From Acrocarpospora pleiomorpha (GTDB taxonomy: Bacteria > Actinomycetota > Actinomycetes > Streptosporangiales > Streptosporangiaceae): a stretch of 64,000 nt of DNA. A program made the position numbers and the translations under genes. The stretch spans positions 115,530 through 179,529 of the forward strand of contig NZ_BLAF01000017.1 in assembly GCF_009687885.1 (NCBI RefSeq). The letters run 5' to 3'. Shown piece by piece: positions 22,683-33,129 of the stretch; positions within the stretch are counted from its first letter, which is position 1, and each line of letters begins with the position of its first letter. The notes beneath the pieces were generated by a model. The model ran no database searches. It was given only the letters and a program-made list of their open reading frames with translations, and was not told the DNA's origin.

Positions 22683-25600
22683 ATGGCCGACGACGACAAG
22701 CTTCGCGACTATCTGAAGCGCGCCATCACCGATGTCCAGAGCCTGCGGGCCCGGCTCCACGAGGTGGAGTCGGCGCGCCGGGAGCCGGTCGCGATCGTGG
22801 GCATGTCCTGCCGGTTCCCCGGCGGCGTGGCCTCGCCCGAGGACCTGTGGGACCTGGTCGCGGCCGGCCGCGACGCGGTGACCCCGTTCCCCGCCGACCG
22901 GGGCTGGGATCTCGACGCCCTGTACGACCCTGACCCCGACAATCCCGGCACCTCCTACACCCGGCACGGGGGCTTCCTGGCGGATGTGGCGGGGTTCGAC
23001 GCGGAGTTCTTCGGGATCTCGCCCCGGGAGGCGCTGGCCACCGACCCGCAGCACCGGCTGTTGCTGGAGACCGCGTGGGAGGCGTTCGAGCGGGCGGGGA
23101 TCGATCCGGAAGCGCTGCGCGGGAGCCGTACCGCCGTGTTCGCCGGGCTCGCCGGGGGTGACTACGGTGTCGGGCCGGGGCTGCCGGTGGAGCTGGAGGG
23201 GCAGCTGGGCATCGGCACCCTGCGCAGCGTGGCGTCGGGGCGGATCGCGTACTCGTTCGGGTTCGAGGGTCCGGCGGTGACGGTGGACACGGCCTGCTCG
23301 TCGTCGCTGGTCGCGTTGCACCTGGCGGCGCAGTCGCTGCGGTCGGGGGAGTCGGATCTCGCGCTCGCCGGGGGCGTGTCGGTGATGGCGACCCCGCAGG
23401 GGTTCGTGGAGTTCTCCCGCCAGCGGGGACTGTCGGCCGACGGCCGCTGCAAGGCGTTCGCCCGCGCGGCGGACGGCACCGGCTGGGCGGAAGGGGTCGG
23501 CTTCCTGCTGGTGGAGCGGCTGTCGGACGCGCTCCGGCTGGGCCACGAGGTGCTGGCGGTCGTACGCGGGACGGCGGTGAACCAGGACGGCACCTCCAAC
23601 GGGCTGACCGCGCCGAACGGGCCGTCCCAGCAGCGGGTGATCCAGCAGGCGCTGGCCGCCGCGCGGCTGTCGGCTTCGGACGTGGACCTGGTGGAGGCGC
23701 ACGGCACCGGAACCAGCCTGGGCGACCCGATCGAGGCTCAGGCCATCATCGCGACGTACGGCCAGGGCCGCGACGCGGGCCGTCCGTTGTGGCTGGGTTC
23801 GCTGAAGTCGAACATCGGTCACGCGCAGGCGGCGGCGGGGGTCGGTGGTGTGATCAAGGTGGTGCAGGCGATCCGGTATGGGTTGCTGCCGCGGACGTTG
23901 CATGTGGATGAGCCGTCGCCGTATGTGGACTGGTCGGCCGGATCGGTGCGGCTGCTGACGGAGGCGCGCGAATGGCGGTCCGGCGCGACCCGCCGGGCCG
24001 GGGTGTCGGCGTTCGGCGTGAGCGGCACCAACGCTCACGTGATCATCGAAGAGCCGCCGTCGCCCGAGGCCGCGGCAGGATCCACGAACGCGTCCGGGGT
24101 GGGAGGGGCGCCAGCTCGCCTGGCCGCTCGCCCTCAGCGGGTGGCCGGTGGCTCCGGTGTCGATGCGGCATTGCCGGGGTCGGCGTCGCGGTGGTCGGCG
24201 GGCGTTCTTGCGCCTTGGGTGGTCTCTGGGCGTGGTCTGGCTGGTCTGCGGGGGCAGGCGGCGCGGTTGGCCGAGTTCGCGGCAGCCGATCTCAATCCCG
24301 TCGACGTGGCCTATTCGCTGGCGAGCGGTCGTGCGGTGCTCGACGAGCGTGCGGTGGTGGTCGCTGCCGAGCGTGGCGAGTTGCTGGCCGGGTTGCGGTC
24401 GCTGGCGGCGGGTGAACCCTCGGGTCAGGTGGTCAGCGGTCGTGCCGGTCGGGCGCTGGCCTATCTGTTCACCGGTCAGGGAAGTCAGCGGGAGGGGATG
24501 GGCCGGGAGCTTTACGAGCGGTTCCCAGTGTTCGCCGAGGCTTTCGACCAGGCCGTCAAGGAGTTGGACGCTCATCTGAGCGGCCATTCCGGCCGGGATG
24601 CGGTCTCTGCGGGGGCTGAACTGAGCGGGGTCTCGGTTCGGGATGTGGTGTTCGGTTCGGCTGGGTTGCTGGACCAGACCGTCTATACGCAGTCGGGCCT
24701 GTTCGCGTTGCAGGTCGGGCTGTTCCGGCTGTTGGAGTCGTGGGGGATATTTCCGGATTTTGTGGCGGGTCATTCGATCGGGGAGTTGGCGGCGGCGCAT
24801 GTGGCGGGGGTGTGGTCGCTGGCGGACGCGGCGAAGGTGGTGGCGGCGCGTGGCCGGTTGATGCAGGCGTTGCCGTCGGGTGGGGCGATGGCCGCGATCG
24901 AGGCGAGCGAGGACGAGGTCCCCCAGGGGGTCGAGATCGCGGCGATCAACGGCCCTTCGTCGCTGGTGATCACGGGTGATGAGGACGCGGTCGAAGCCGT
25001 GGTCTCCTCATGGAGGCGGCGGACTCGGCGGTTGACGGTCAGCCATGCGTTTCATTCGGCCCGGATGGAACCGATGCTGGGCGAATTCCGGCAAATCCTG
25101 GAATCGGTGACCTTCAGCGAGCCTTCGATCCCGCTGGTGTCGACACTGACCGGCCAGATCACCAGCGTCACTCACCCGGACTATTGGGTACGGCAAGTAC
25201 GCGAGCCCGTCCGCTTCGCCGACGCCATAACCGCCCTGGACTCGGCCGGAGTCACGACATTTCTAGAACTGGGACCTGACGGCGTTCTGTCCGGGATGGC
25301 TCGCGAGTCGCTCCCCGAGGGCCGGGTCCTGGCCCCGCTGCTGCGCAAAGATCGGCCCGAGGAAGCCACCGCCCTGCTTGCCCTCGGCCACGCCCACATC
25401 CACGGCCGCCCGATCAACTGGAACGCCGTCTTCCCGCAAGCACGAAAAGTCGACCTCCCGACCTACGCCTTCCAGCACAGCCGCTACTGGCTGCAACCCC
25501 CCACGCAACACCTCGGCGACCCGGCAGCCCTCGGCCTGACCGCCGCCGGCCACCCGCTGCTGGGCGCCGCCGCCGTACTGGCCGACGCCGACGGCGTCCT

Positions 25601-28600
25601 GCTTTCAGGCAGGATCTCGCTGCGCACCCACCCCTGGCTGGCCGACCACGCCGTCATGGGCACCGTCATCGTCCCCGGCACCGCCCTGCTCGAACTCGCC
25701 GCCCGAGCCGGCGACGAGACAGGCCTCGACACCCTCGACGAACTCGTGATCGAAACCCCGCTGGTGCTCCCCGGCCAGGGCTCGGTAGACGTCCAGGTCG
25801 CGACCGGAACCCCGGACGATTCGGGCCGCCGCCCGGTCACCATCCACTCCCGCCAGGAAGGAACCACCGAGTGGACCAGGAACGCCGCCGGATTCCTGAC
25901 CCGCCCGCCGGAAGGAGCGCCCGAACCGAGCGGCCAGTTCGAGACATGGCCGCCCGAAGGCGCTATCCCCGTCCAGATCGATGACGTCTACCCGACGCTG
26001 GCGGCCGCCGGTCTCACCTACGGACCCGCCTTCCAGGGACTCCGCACCGCCTGGCGTGCCGGTGACGAGTTCCTGGCCGAGGTGGAACTGGCCGAGCCGG
26101 AGCACGCCGACGCCGCACGTTTCGGCATCCACCCCGCCCTGCTCGACGCAGCCCTGCACATCGCGGCCCACCACGGCCTGCGGGACAGCCCGCCAGGCCA
26201 GAACCGCCTGCCCTTCTCCTACGGCGGGGTCCGGCTGCACGCCTCCGGCGCGGCCGCCCTCCGGGTCCGGCTCACCCCGCGCGGCACCGAGGAACTGTCC
26301 CTCCACGCCGCCGACGCCGCCGGAACCCCGGTCGTGAGCGTGGCGTCCCTCAGGGCCCGGCTGGTCACCGCCGACCGCCTGCGCCCCGCCGCGCACGACG
26401 CCCTGTTCCAACCGGTCTGGACGGAAGTCGAAGCCACGACCGCGGCGGAACCCGCCCACGTGGTGCAGGTCACCGGCGCGGAATTCCGCGACCTCGAACC
26501 CGGGGCGGCCGTGCGCGCCCACCTCGACCGGGTCCTGGACCGCGTGCGCGAATGGCTGGCCGGCGACGGCTCGTCCCGCCTCGTGGTGGTCACCAGGTAC
26601 GCCGTCGCCACCACCCCCGAGGAAAGCCCGAACCTGCTGGTCGCGCCGATCTGGGGCCTGATCAGGTCCGCCCAGGCCGAACATCCGGGCAGGATCGCCC
26701 TGGTCGACGTCGCCGCCTCCGGGCCGGACGCCGTGCGCTGGGCGGTGGCCGCCGCGCTCGGTTCCGGTGAACCCCAGCTCGCCGTACGAGACGGGAAGGC
26801 GCTCGCGCCACGACTCACCCGGGCCGCCGCCGGGGACGGCGGCCGGGACTGGAACCCCGAAGGGACCGTGCTGATCACCGGCGGCACCGGCGCCCTGGCG
26901 GGTGAGCTCGCCCGCCACCTGGCGACCACGCGCGGCGTCCGCCACCTGGTGCTGCTCGGCAGGCGCGGCAGCCTGGCCCCCGCGCTCACGGCCGAACTGA
27001 CCGCCCTCGGAACCCGGGTGACCATGGCCGCGGCCGACGCCGCCGACCGTGCGGCGCTGGCCGCCGTGCTGGCCGCGATCCCTCAAAAGCACCCGCTGAC
27101 GGCGGTCGTGCACGCCTCCGCCGTGGTGGACGACGGCCTGATCGAGTCGCTGACCCCGGAACAGGTGAGCCGGGTGCTGCGCCCCAAGATGGACGCCGCG
27201 TGGGCGCTGCACGAGCTGACCCGCGACCACGATCTGGCCGCCTTCGTCCTCTACTCCTCGGCGGCCGGCCTCCTCGGCGGCCCAGGCCAGGGCGGGTACG
27301 CCGCCGCCAACGCCTTCCTGGACGCGCTGGCCGCGCACCGCCGCGCGCTCGGCCTGCCGGGCGTCTCGCTGGCCTGGGGCCTGTGGGAGCGGCCGACCGG
27401 CGTCACCGCCCACCTCACCGGCGCCGACCGGGCCAGAGCGGCCCGCGCCGGTCTCGGCGCCTTGACCACCGAGGAAGGGCTGGCCCTGTTCGACGCGGCG
27501 CTCCAGCTGGACCAGCCGGTCCTGGTCCCGGCCCGCCTCGACCTGCGGCCACGTGACGAGCCGCCGCCCGCGCTGCTGCGCACCCTGATCCGCCCGGTAC
27601 GGCGCTCCGCCCGCACCCGCGCGGAGACGGGCCCCGTGCTCGCCCACCGCCTGGCCAGGCTCCCGGGGGAACGCCGCGAGGAGGCCGCCCTGGCGGCGGT
27701 CACGGCCGAGGTGGCCGCCGTCCTCGGCGCGAACGCCGCCACGATCGCCCCCGACCGCCCGTTCAACGACCTCGGCCTCGACTCGCTGACCGCCGTCGAA
27801 CTGCGCAACCGGCTCGACACGGTGACCGGCCTGCGGCTGCCCGCCACGGTCACCTTCGACCACGGCACCACCGGCGCCCTCACCGCGTACCTGCTGACGA
27901 GACTGGCCACCGCGCCCGAGCCGGAACTCGCCGAGACGGTCCCGCAGGGCCCGCTCGCCGACCTCTACCGGCGGCTGTGCGCCAAGGGCGAGTACGCGGC
28001 GGCGGCCGAGCTGATCGGCGTGGCCTCGCGCCTGCGGTCGAGCTTCACCGCCGGGCAGGCCCGGGAGCACACACTGGACCCGATCCGGCTCGCCGAGGGC
28101 CCCGCGCCGATCGCGCTCATCTGCTTCCCGGCCGTCAGCGCCATCTCCGGCCCGCACGAGTACGCCCGCTTCGGCCACGCCCTCACCGGCGAGCGCGACG
28201 TGCACGTCGTGCCGTCCCCCGGCTATGACCCGGAGGACCTGCTCCCGGACAGCGAGGAGACGTTCGTCCAGATGCACGCCGACACGGTGGCCCGGCTGGT
28301 CGGCGACCGCCTGTACATGATCGTGGGCCGGTCGATGGGCGGGTGCGTGGCGCACTCGGTGGCGGCCGAGCTGGAGAACCGGGGGGTGCCCGCCGCCGGG
28401 CTGGTGCTGATCGACTCCTACCCGATCGAGAGCGCGTCGCTGGAGGGCATGCGGGACTGGTGGCTCAAGGCGATGCTCACCGGGATGCTGGAGCGCATCG
28501 AGCGCTACCGCATGGTGTGGAGCGACGCCAGTCTCACCACCATGGGCGGCTACGGCCGGATCCTGGCCGGGTGGCAACCCAAGCCGATCGACGCCCCCAC

Positions 28601-28802
28601 CCTGGTCGTCCGCGCCGACCAGCCGCTGCGCGGCACCATCGTCGACCCCACCGGCCGGCTCGACTGGCGGGCCTTCTGGCCGCTGCCGCACGAGACCGCC
28701 GACGTGCCGGGCGACCACTTCACCGTGCTGGAGGAACACTCCGGCACCACGGTGGCGGCCGTCCGCCGCTGGATCGAATCCATCGAGAAGAGGAGCACAT
28801 GA
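22683..28802 (+). CDS. Terminal type I polyketide synthase: KS-AT-DH-KR-ACP-TE
   Basis: This 2039-residue protein carries out the last extension and releases the chain. ATG 22683 follows GAGGGG with ~9 nt spacing and starts a docking coil ([15 protein letters not shown]); an in-frame GTG at 22674 is the alternative. KS Cys205; AT GHSIGE Ser698 and HAFH 788 (malonyl); DH His989 ([11 protein letters not shown]) and Asp1155; KR with GGTGALA (Ala replaces the last Gly) and VDD; no Trp of the A-type KR fingerprint; ACP Ser1701. The thioesterase (~1760-2039) has GRSMGG (nucleophile Ser1884) and GDHFTV (His2012). The released chain should carry a 2,3-double bond. The stop overlaps the next gene (ATGA), implying coupling. 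The TE could hydrolyse or lactonise; the sequence does not decide. Confidence 0.97.
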   Translation: MADDDKLRDYLKRAITDVQSLRARLHEVESARREPVAIVGMSCRFPGGVASPEDLWDLVAAGRDAVTPFPADRGWDLDALYDPDPDNPGTSYTRHGGFLADVAGFDAEFFGISPREALATDPQHRLLLETAWEAFERAGIDPEALRGSRTAVFAGLAGGDYGVGPGLPVELEGQLGIGTLRSVASGRIAYSFGFEGPAVTVDTACSSSLVALHLAAQSLRSGESDLALAGGVSVMATPQGFVEFSRQRGLSADGRCKAFARAADGTGWAEGVGFLLVERLSDALRLGHEVLAVVRGTAVNQDGTSNGLTAPNGPSQQRVIQQALAAARLSASDVDLVEAHGTGTSLGDPIEAQAIIATYGQGRDAGRPLWLGSLKSNIGHAQAAAGVGGVIKVVQAIRYGLLPRTLHVDEPSPYVDWSAGSVRLLTEAREWRSGATRRAGVSAFGVSGTNAHVIIEEPPSPEAAAGSTNASGVGGAPARLAARPQRVAGGSGVDAALPGSASRWSAGVLAPWVVSGRGLAGLRGQAARLAEFAAADLNPVDVAYSLASGRAVLDERAVVVAAERGELLAGLRSLAAGEPSGQVVSGRAGRALAYLFTGQGSQREGMGRELYERFPVFAEAFDQAVKELDAHLSGHSGRDAVSAGAELSGVSVRDVVFGSAGLLDQTVYTQSGLFALQVGLFRLLESWGIFPDFVAGHSIGELAAAHVAGVWSLADAAKVVAARGRLMQALPSGGAMAAIEASEDEVPQGVEIAAINGPSSLVITGDEDAVEAVVSSWRRRTRRLTVSHAFHSARMEPMLGEFRQILESVTFSEPSIPLVSTLTGQITSVTHPDYWVRQVREPVRFADAITALDSAGVTTFLELGPDGVLSGMARESLPEGRVLAPLLRKDRPEEATALLALGHAHIHGRPINWNAVFPQARKVDLPTYAFQHSRYWLQPPTQHLGDPAALGLTAAGHPLLGAAAVLADADGVLLSGRISLRTHPWLADHAVMGTVIVPGTALLELAARAGDETGLDTLDELVIETPLVLPGQGSVDVQVATGTPDDSGRRPVTIHSRQEGTTEWTRNAAGFLTRPPEGAPEPSGQFETWPPEGAIPVQIDDVYPTLAAAGLTYGPAFQGLRTAWRAGDEFLAEVELAEPEHADAARFGIHPALLDAALHIAAHHGLRDSPPGQNRLPFSYGGVRLHASGAAALRVRLTPRGTEELSLHAADAAGTPVVSVASLRARLVTADRLRPAAHDALFQPVWTEVEATTAAEPAHVVQVTGAEFRDLEPGAAVRAHLDRVLDRVREWLAGDGSSRLVVVTRYAVATTPEESPNLLVAPIWGLIRSAQAEHPGRIALVDVAASGPDAVRWAVAAALGSGEPQLAVRDGKALAPRLTRAAAGDGGRDWNPEGTVLITGGTGALAGELARHLATTRGVRHLVLLGRRGSLAPALTAELTALGTRVTMAAADAADRAALAAVLAAIPQKHPLTAVVHASAVVDDGLIESLTPEQVSRVLRPKMDAAWALHELTRDHDLAAFVLYSSAAGLLGGPGQGGYAAANAFLDALAAHRRALGLPGVSLAWGLWERPTGVTAHLTGADRARAARAGLGALTTEEGLALFDAALQLDQPVLVPARLDLRPRDEPPPALLRTLIRPVRRSARTRAETGPVLAHRLARLPGERREEAALAAVTAEVAAVLGANAATIAPDRPFNDLGLDSLTAVELRNRLDTVTGLRLPATVTFDHGTTGALTAYLLTRLATAPEPELAETVPQGPLADLYRRLCAKGEYAAAAELIGVASRLRSSFTAGQAREHTLDPIRLAEGPAPIALICFPAVSAISGPHEYARFGHALTGERDVHVVPSPGYDPEDLLPDSEETFVQMHADTVARLVGDRLYMIVGRSMGGCVAHSVAAELENRGVPAAGLVLIDSYPIESASLEGMRDWWLKAMLTGMLERIERYRMVWSDASLTTMGGYGRILAGWQPKPIDAPTLVVRADQPLRGTIVDPTGRLDWRAFWPLPHETADVPGDHFTVLEEHSGTTVAAVRRWIESIEKRST

Positions 28803-29584
28803 GCGTACAGGTCGTGGCCGTCACCGGCGCCGCCGCCGGGATCGGCAGAGCCACCGCGGAGCTGTTCGCCGAGCGGGGCGCGCGGGTGGTGGCCGTCGAC
28901 GTCGACAAGGCGGGCCTGGACGAACTGGCCGGCGAACTGGCCGGCGACGGGATCGCCACGCTGGCCGGGGACGTCTCCACCGAGGACACCAATGCCGCCC
29001 TGGTCGAGCTCGCGCTCGACCGGTTCGGGCGGCTGGACGCGGTCGTCCTGAACGCGGGCGTCAGCGGCGTCGGCCCGCTGGAGTCGCCGGGCGCGATCGA
29101 GCGGTTCGACCGGATCCTCGCCGTCAACGTGCGCGGCGCGGTCCTGGGCGTGCGGGCCGCGCTGCCCGCGCTGCGCGCGTCCGGGGGCGGCTCCATCGTG
29201 GTCACCTCCTCTATCTCCGGGCTCGGCGGCGATCCGGTCACCTGGGCGTACAACGCGTCCAAGGCGGCACTGGTCAATCTGGTGCGCGGGCTGGCGATCG
29301 ACTACGCGGTGGAGAACATCCGGATCAACGCCATCGCCCCCGGCGGGACGGTGACCGCGCTGACCGCCGGAGTGCTCGCCCATCCCACGCTCGGCCCTGC
29401 CGTGACCGAGCGCATCCCGCAGCGGCGCTGGGCGCAGCCGCGCGAGCAGGCCGAGGTCGTCTGGTTCCTGACCTCCCCGGCCTCCTCCTACGTGACCGGC
29501 GTCACCATCCCCGTCGACGGAGGCCTCAGCGCCAACAACGGCATCCTCCTCCCGCCCGCGTACCCGGGCGACTCACCCCGATAG
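28799..29584 (+). CDS. SDR-family NAD(P)-dependent oxidoreductase, possible trans-acting ketoreductase
   Basis: The 261-residue classical short-chain dehydrogenase starts at ATG 28799, overlapping the PKS stop by 4 bp. It has the TGAAAGIG cofactor motif at the N-terminus, an NAG motif near residue 82, catalytic Ser in [13 protein letters not shown] (Tyr and Lys of the triad), and the PVDGG motif near the C-terminus. Asp in VVAVDVDK after the second beta strand suggests NAD(H) preference. Coupling to the terminal PKS suggests it acts on the polyketide. The penultimate module leaves a ketone that this enzyme could reduce; an oxidative role on the C9 hydroxyl is equally possible. Family assignment is firm; substrate is inferred. 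Confidence 0.92.
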   Translation: MSVQVVAVTGAAAGIGRATAELFAERGARVVAVDVDKAGLDELAGELAGDGIATLAGDVSTEDTNAALVELALDRFGRLDAVVLNAGVSGVGPLESPGAIERFDRILAVNVRGAVLGVRAALPALRASGGGSIVVTSSISGLGGDPVTWAYNASKAALVNLVRGLAIDYAVENIRINAIAPGGTVTALTAGVLAHPTLGPAVTERIPQRRWAQPREQAEVVWFLTSPASSYVTGVTIPVDGGLSANNGILLPPAYPGDSPR

Positions 29585-29592
29585 GAGCGCTC

Positions 29593-30015
29593 ATGAGCGT
29601 CGAACAGAACAAGGAGACGGCCCGGCGGCTGTACGAGGAGCTGATCACCTTCCGCCGCCCGGAACTGCTGGACGAACTGGTCGCCGAGGACGCGGTCGAC
29701 GAGACGGTCCAGGGCGGCAGGGGCGGCAGGGACGACTTCCGCGCCCACGTGCAAGGCGTCTGGGACACCGTCGAGGGCGTCAAGGCCACTGTCACCGACC
29801 TGGTCGCGGAGGGGGACCGGGTGGTGGTCTTCTGGCGGATCGAGGGCGTTCAGCGGCGGCCGCTCTTCGGCGCGCCGCCGAGCGGCCGCCATTTCACCGG
29901 TAACAGCATCAGCTGGATCACCTTCCGGGCGGGAAAGATCGTGCGCTACAACGTCCTGCCGGATCGGCTGGGAATTCTTCAGCAGATTTCCCCGCGCGAG
30001 TCGGCAAATGGATGA
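29593..30015 (+). CDS. SnoaL-like polyketide cyclase/isomerase-type protein (NTF2 fold)
   Basis: The protein has 140 residues, the usual size of SnoaL-like single-domain proteins. It begins with NKETARRLYEEL and ends with the family-like GRHFTGNSISWITFRAGKI and DRLGILQQ segments. ATG 29593 is 8 bp after the SDR stop with AGGAGCG upstream. The fold is shared with SnoaL aldol cyclases, ketosteroid isomerase and oxygen-ring formers such as SalBIII; catalytic type cannot be read from the sequence. Its place in the PKS operon suggests a step on the released or tethered polyketide, such as double-bond shift or ring closure. Confidence 0.85.
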   Translation: MSVEQNKETARRLYEELITFRRPELLDELVAEDAVDETVQGGRGGRDDFRAHVQGVWDTVEGVKATVTDLVAEGDRVVVFWRIEGVQRRPLFGAPPSGRHFTGNSISWITFRAGKIVRYNVLPDRLGILQQISPRESANG

Positions 30016-30418
30016 ATTGTCGCCCGAGGACGTCGGGAACATTCGCCAGACGCTCGCCCTGTTCGCGCACGTCTTCGACAACAAGGAGGTCGCCGAGCTG
30101 GGCCTGGTGTTCACCGAGGACGCGGTGATCGAGCTGACCCGGGGAGCGGGGCGCACCATCGAGGGCCTGGTCGCCATCGGCGAGCTCGCGGTCGGCCTGG
30201 GCGAGGACGCGCCTGACCACCACACTCTCGACACGCACGTGTCCGTGGACGCCGACGGAACCGTCCGGGCACGCAGCCGCTACCTCGCCGTCCTGCCAGA
30301 CGGCAGCGTGCACAACGGCGACTATCTGGACGTCCTCGAACGCACTCCGGGTGGCTGGCGAATCGGGCGGCGCGTTTCCGTGCCGCGATATCCGCGATCC
30401 GCCGGAAATACCGGTTAG
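30008..30418 (+). CDS. Second SnoaL-like (NTF2-fold) protein
   Basis: The protein has 136 residues. ATG 30008 lies inside the end of the preceding gene (8-bp overlap, ATGGATGA), so the two are translationally coupled. Features of the SnoaL_4-like branch: VFDNKEVAELGLVFTEDAVIE near the N-terminus, RSRYLAVLPDG and GDYLDVLERTPGGWRI strands toward the C-terminus. It is only distantly similar to its neighbour, so it is not a recent duplicate. It may work with or sequentially to the first SnoaL-like protein. This is the last gene of the PKS operon; a 111-bp gap follows. Confidence 0.82.
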   Translation: MDELSPEDVGNIRQTLALFAHVFDNKEVAELGLVFTEDAVIELTRGAGRTIEGLVAIGELAVGLGEDAPDHHTLDTHVSVDADGTVRARSRYLAVLPDGSVHNGDYLDVLERTPGGWRIGRRVSVPRYPRSAGNTG

Positions 30419-30434
30419 GGGCTTCTAGGGGTAT

Positions 30435-30525
30435 CCGCTCCGGTCGGCCCGCAATAGCCTTCCGGCGAAAGTCGAATTCCGATTTCCGTCATTACCCAAT
30501 AATGTTTCCGACCCCGCCGGAGCGG
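30435..30525 (+). promoter_or_regulatory. Candidate structured leader: long-range stem covering the SD of the importer operon
   Basis: CCGCTCCGG (30435-30443) is perfectly complementary to CCGGAGCGG (30517-30525), and TCGG (30444-30447) can extend the stem with CCGA (30508-30511). The 3' arm contains the GGAG Shine-Dalgarno (30519-30522) of the gene starting at 30530. Within the loop, CATTA-N5-TAATG (30490-30504) forms a second inverted repeat. No known riboswitch class is recognised. Confidence 0.45.
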
Positions 30526-30529
30526 TGAA

Positions 30530-32203
30530 ATGCACGTGCCCAGAACATTTCGATTGTCACGGCAGGCCGCCATCGCGAGCCTGGCCGTCTTCCTGGCCGT
30601 CGCCTGCGGCGGCGCTCCGGCGGAACCCTCCGGCGCGGGGAGCACGTCGGCCGCGCCGGTCAAGGGCGGCGCCCTGACGTTCGCGGCCGACACCGAGCCG
30701 GTCTCCTTCGACGTCCACGTCAGCTCCCAGGACATCACAGGGGCGATCCTGCGCAACGTCTTCGACTCCCTGATCGCGGAGGACGCCGCCGGGAAGTTCC
30801 ACCCGTGGCTGGCCGAGTCCTGGGAGGTCGCCCCCGACCTGAAGAGCTACACCTTCCACCTGCGTAAGGACGTGAAGTTCCACGACGGCACGCCCTTCGA
30901 CGCAGAAGCCGTGAAGATCAATTTCGACCGGATCGCCGACCCTGCCACCAAGTCGCAGCTGGCCGCCAGCCTGCTCGGGCCGTACACCGGAACGAAGATC
31001 ATAGACCCGCACACGGTGACGGTGGAGTTCTCCGCCCCGTTCGCGCCCTTCCTGCAGGCGGCCAGCACCGCCTACCTCGGCTTCTACTCGCCCAAGACGA
31101 TCGCGGCCAACGCCGCCACGCTCGGCTCCGGCGGACCGGCCGGGGTGGGCACCGGGCCGTTCGTCTTCACCGAGTACGCCAAGGGCCGGCAGGCGGTCTT
31201 CACCCGCAACCCCGGCTACGCCTGGCCGCCGAAGACGGCCGTGCACACCGGGCCCGCCTACCTGGACCAGCTGACCGTGCGGTTCCTGCCCGAGGCCTCG
31301 GTCCGGGTCGGCTCGCTGACCAGCCGCCAGATCGACGTCGCCGCCGCGATCCCCCCGGCCAACGCCGGGACCATCGAGGGCAACGCCGCCCTGACCCTGC
31401 TCAACGCCGACTATCCCGGCGGCAACTACAGCATCTACCTGAACGCCTCCAAGGCCCCGCTCAACGACGAGAAGGTCCGCAAGGCACTCCAGCGCGGCAT
31501 CGACATCGACACCAACGTCAAGGCGCTCTACTTCGGCCACTTCAAGCGCGCATGGAGCCCGCTGGCCCCGACCACGCCCGGCTACAACCCGGCGCTGGAG
31601 AACAGCTGGCCGTACGATCCGGCCCTGGCCGGCAAGCTGCTCGACGAAGCCGGCTGGACCGCCAGAGACGCCGACGGCTACCGCGTCAAGGACGGCGAGC
31701 GCCTGGTCGTCGACTGGCCGCTGCTGCCCGCCCAGTACGTCCGCGACCAGCGGGACATCCTCGGCCAGGCGTTCCAGGCCGACCTGAAGAAGATCGGCGT
31801 GGAGGTCAAGCGCCCGCAGGCCGACATCGGCACCTACCTGGAGCGGGTCTACGGCGGCAAGGCCGACCTGGCCGACTACAGCTGGTCCCGGTTCGAGCCG
31901 GACGTGCTGTGGCTGCTGTTCAACGGCGCCAGCCGCCCGCAGGAGGGCGGCCAGAACGCCACCTTCCTCAACGACCCCGACCTGACCAAGTGGACCGACC
32001 AGGGCAGGGCCACCCTCGACGAGGCCGTCCGCGCGGACGTCTACGGCCGCACCCAGCAACGCGCCGTCGACCTCGCCCTGGTGATCCCCGTCTACACCCA
32101 GTCGCAGGTGCTCGGCCTGGGCAAGCAGGTCCGGGGGCTCACCCTGGACGCCAACGCCTGGCCGCTCTTCTACGACGTCTGGCTCGGCAAGACCACCCAG
32201 TGA
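30530..32203 (+). CDS. ABC importer substrate-binding lipoprotein (SBP family 5, dipeptide/oligopeptide type)
   Basis: The 557-residue protein begins with a lipoprotein signal peptide ending in the lipobox LAVAC (Cys ~25), then an Ala/Ser/Gly-rich tether. The mature part has family-5 hallmarks: EPVSFDVHVS, LAESWEVAPDLKSYTFHLRKDVKFHDGTPFDAEAV and GTGPFVFTEY. ATG 30530 has GGAG 8 nt upstream. It is the first gene of a tightly overlapping operon with two permeases and a double ATPase. A paralogous system lies at 40130-45121. Its substrate is likely an organosulfur or peptide-like compound, judged from that neighbour. Confidence 0.93.
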   Translation: MHVPRTFRLSRQAAIASLAVFLAVACGGAPAEPSGAGSTSAAPVKGGALTFAADTEPVSFDVHVSSQDITGAILRNVFDSLIAEDAAGKFHPWLAESWEVAPDLKSYTFHLRKDVKFHDGTPFDAEAVKINFDRIADPATKSQLAASLLGPYTGTKIIDPHTVTVEFSAPFAPFLQAASTAYLGFYSPKTIAANAATLGSGGPAGVGTGPFVFTEYAKGRQAVFTRNPGYAWPPKTAVHTGPAYLDQLTVRFLPEASVRVGSLTSRQIDVAAAIPPANAGTIEGNAALTLLNADYPGGNYSIYLNASKAPLNDEKVRKALQRGIDIDTNVKALYFGHFKRAWSPLAPTTPGYNPALENSWPYDPALAGKLLDEAGWTARDADGYRVKDGERLVVDWPLLPAQYVRDQRDILGQAFQADLKKIGVEVKRPQADIGTYLERVYGGKADLADYSWSRFEPDVLWLLFNGASRPQEGGQNATFLNDPDLTKWTDQGRATLDEAVRADVYGRTQQRAVDLALVIPVYTQSQVLGLGKQVRGLTLDANAWPLFYDVWLGKTTQ

Positions 32204-33129
32204 GAACAACGGTGCGAACCCTGGCGAAACGCGTCGGCGCGGGGCTCGCGGTGCTGTACGGCGCCGCGACCCTCGCCTTCGTCTCCCTCCAGCTCATCCC
32301 CGGCGACACCGTCTCGACCCTGCTGGGTCCGGCCACCACCGCCTCGGCCGAGGTGCGCGCCCAGATCAAGGCCGAACTCGGTCTCGACCAGCCACCTTTG
32401 GCGCGCTACCTCGCCTACCTGGGCCGGGTCGTCACCGGCGACCTCGGCTCGTCCTACCAGCTCCAGCGGCCGGTCTGGCAGCTGATCGGCGACCAGCTCG
32501 GCCCAACCGTCCAGCTGGCCGCGGCCGCGATGGCGGCGGCCGTGCTGATCGCCCTGGTCTCCGCGGTGGCGACGGCGGGACGGCGCCGCCAGGTCCGGGC
32601 CGCGGCCACGGCCTGGGAGCTGGTGGCGGTCTCGCTGCCCTCCTACTGGCTGGGCATCCTGCTGCTGACCGCGTTCTCCTTCCAGCTCCCGATCTTCCCG
32701 GTGATCGGCGCCCAGGACCTCCCGGCGCTGGTGCTGCCCGCGCTCACGCTGGCGCTGCCGATCGCCGGGGTCCTCGCCCAGGTGCTGCGCGAGGGCCTGG
32801 AGGCCGCGCTGGCGCAGCCGTTCGCCGTCACGGCCCGGGCGCGGGGCCTGAGCCAGACGGCGGTACGGCTGCGCCATGCGCTCCGGCACGCCGCGTCGTC
32901 GCTGGCCACCCTCACCGGGTGGCTGGTGGGCACCCTGCTCGGCGGGGCCGTGCTGGTGGAGACGGTGTTCGGCCGGTCGGGCATCGGCGCGCTCACCCTG
33001 CAGGCGGTGGACAACAAGGACATGCCGGTGGTGATGGGCGTGGTGCTGCTGTCGGCGCTGGTGTTCGTGGTCATCTCCAACCTCGTCGATCTCCTGTACC
33101 GGGTCATCGACCCCCGGGTGCGGGCATGA
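32200..33129 (+). CDS. ABC importer permease (DppB/OppB type)
   Basis: About 309 residues from GTG 32200, which overlaps the previous stop (GTGA); GTG 32212 is the alternative. N-terminal helix, an extracytoplasmic segment ending GDLGSSYQLQRPV, and five more hydrophobic helices. The coupling loop (EAA-like) is around ARARGLSQTAVRLRHALRHA, as expected for binding-protein-dependent permeases, and the end DLLYRVIDPRVRA is typical of DppB. It partners the next permease. Confidence 0.93.
   Translation: MRTTVRTLAKRVGAGLAVLYGAATLAFVSLQLIPGDTVSTLLGPATTASAEVRAQIKAELGLDQPPLARYLAYLGRVVTGDLGSSYQLQRPVWQLIGDQLGPTVQLAAAAMAAAVLIALVSAVATAGRRRQVRAAATAWELVAVSLPSYWLGILLLTAFSFQLPIFPVIGAQDLPALVLPALTLALPIAGVLAQVLREGLEAALAQPFAVTARARGLSQTAVRLRHALRHAASSLATLTGWLVGTLLGGAVLVETVFGRSGIGALTLQAVDNKDMPVVMGVVLLSALVFVVISNLVDLLYRVIDPRVRA

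Noticed and set aside
20568..24800. Minus-strand open frame of 1410 codons across two PKS genes
   Set aside because: It is the antisense shadow of biased PKS codons. It has no family motifs, no ribosome binding site, and crosses a PKS gene border.
1..28802. A KSQ-type loading KS among the visible KS domains
   Set aside because: Every KS in the window has the active-site Cys (DTACSS). The KS of the first, partial module lies outside, so whether it is a loading module cannot be judged.
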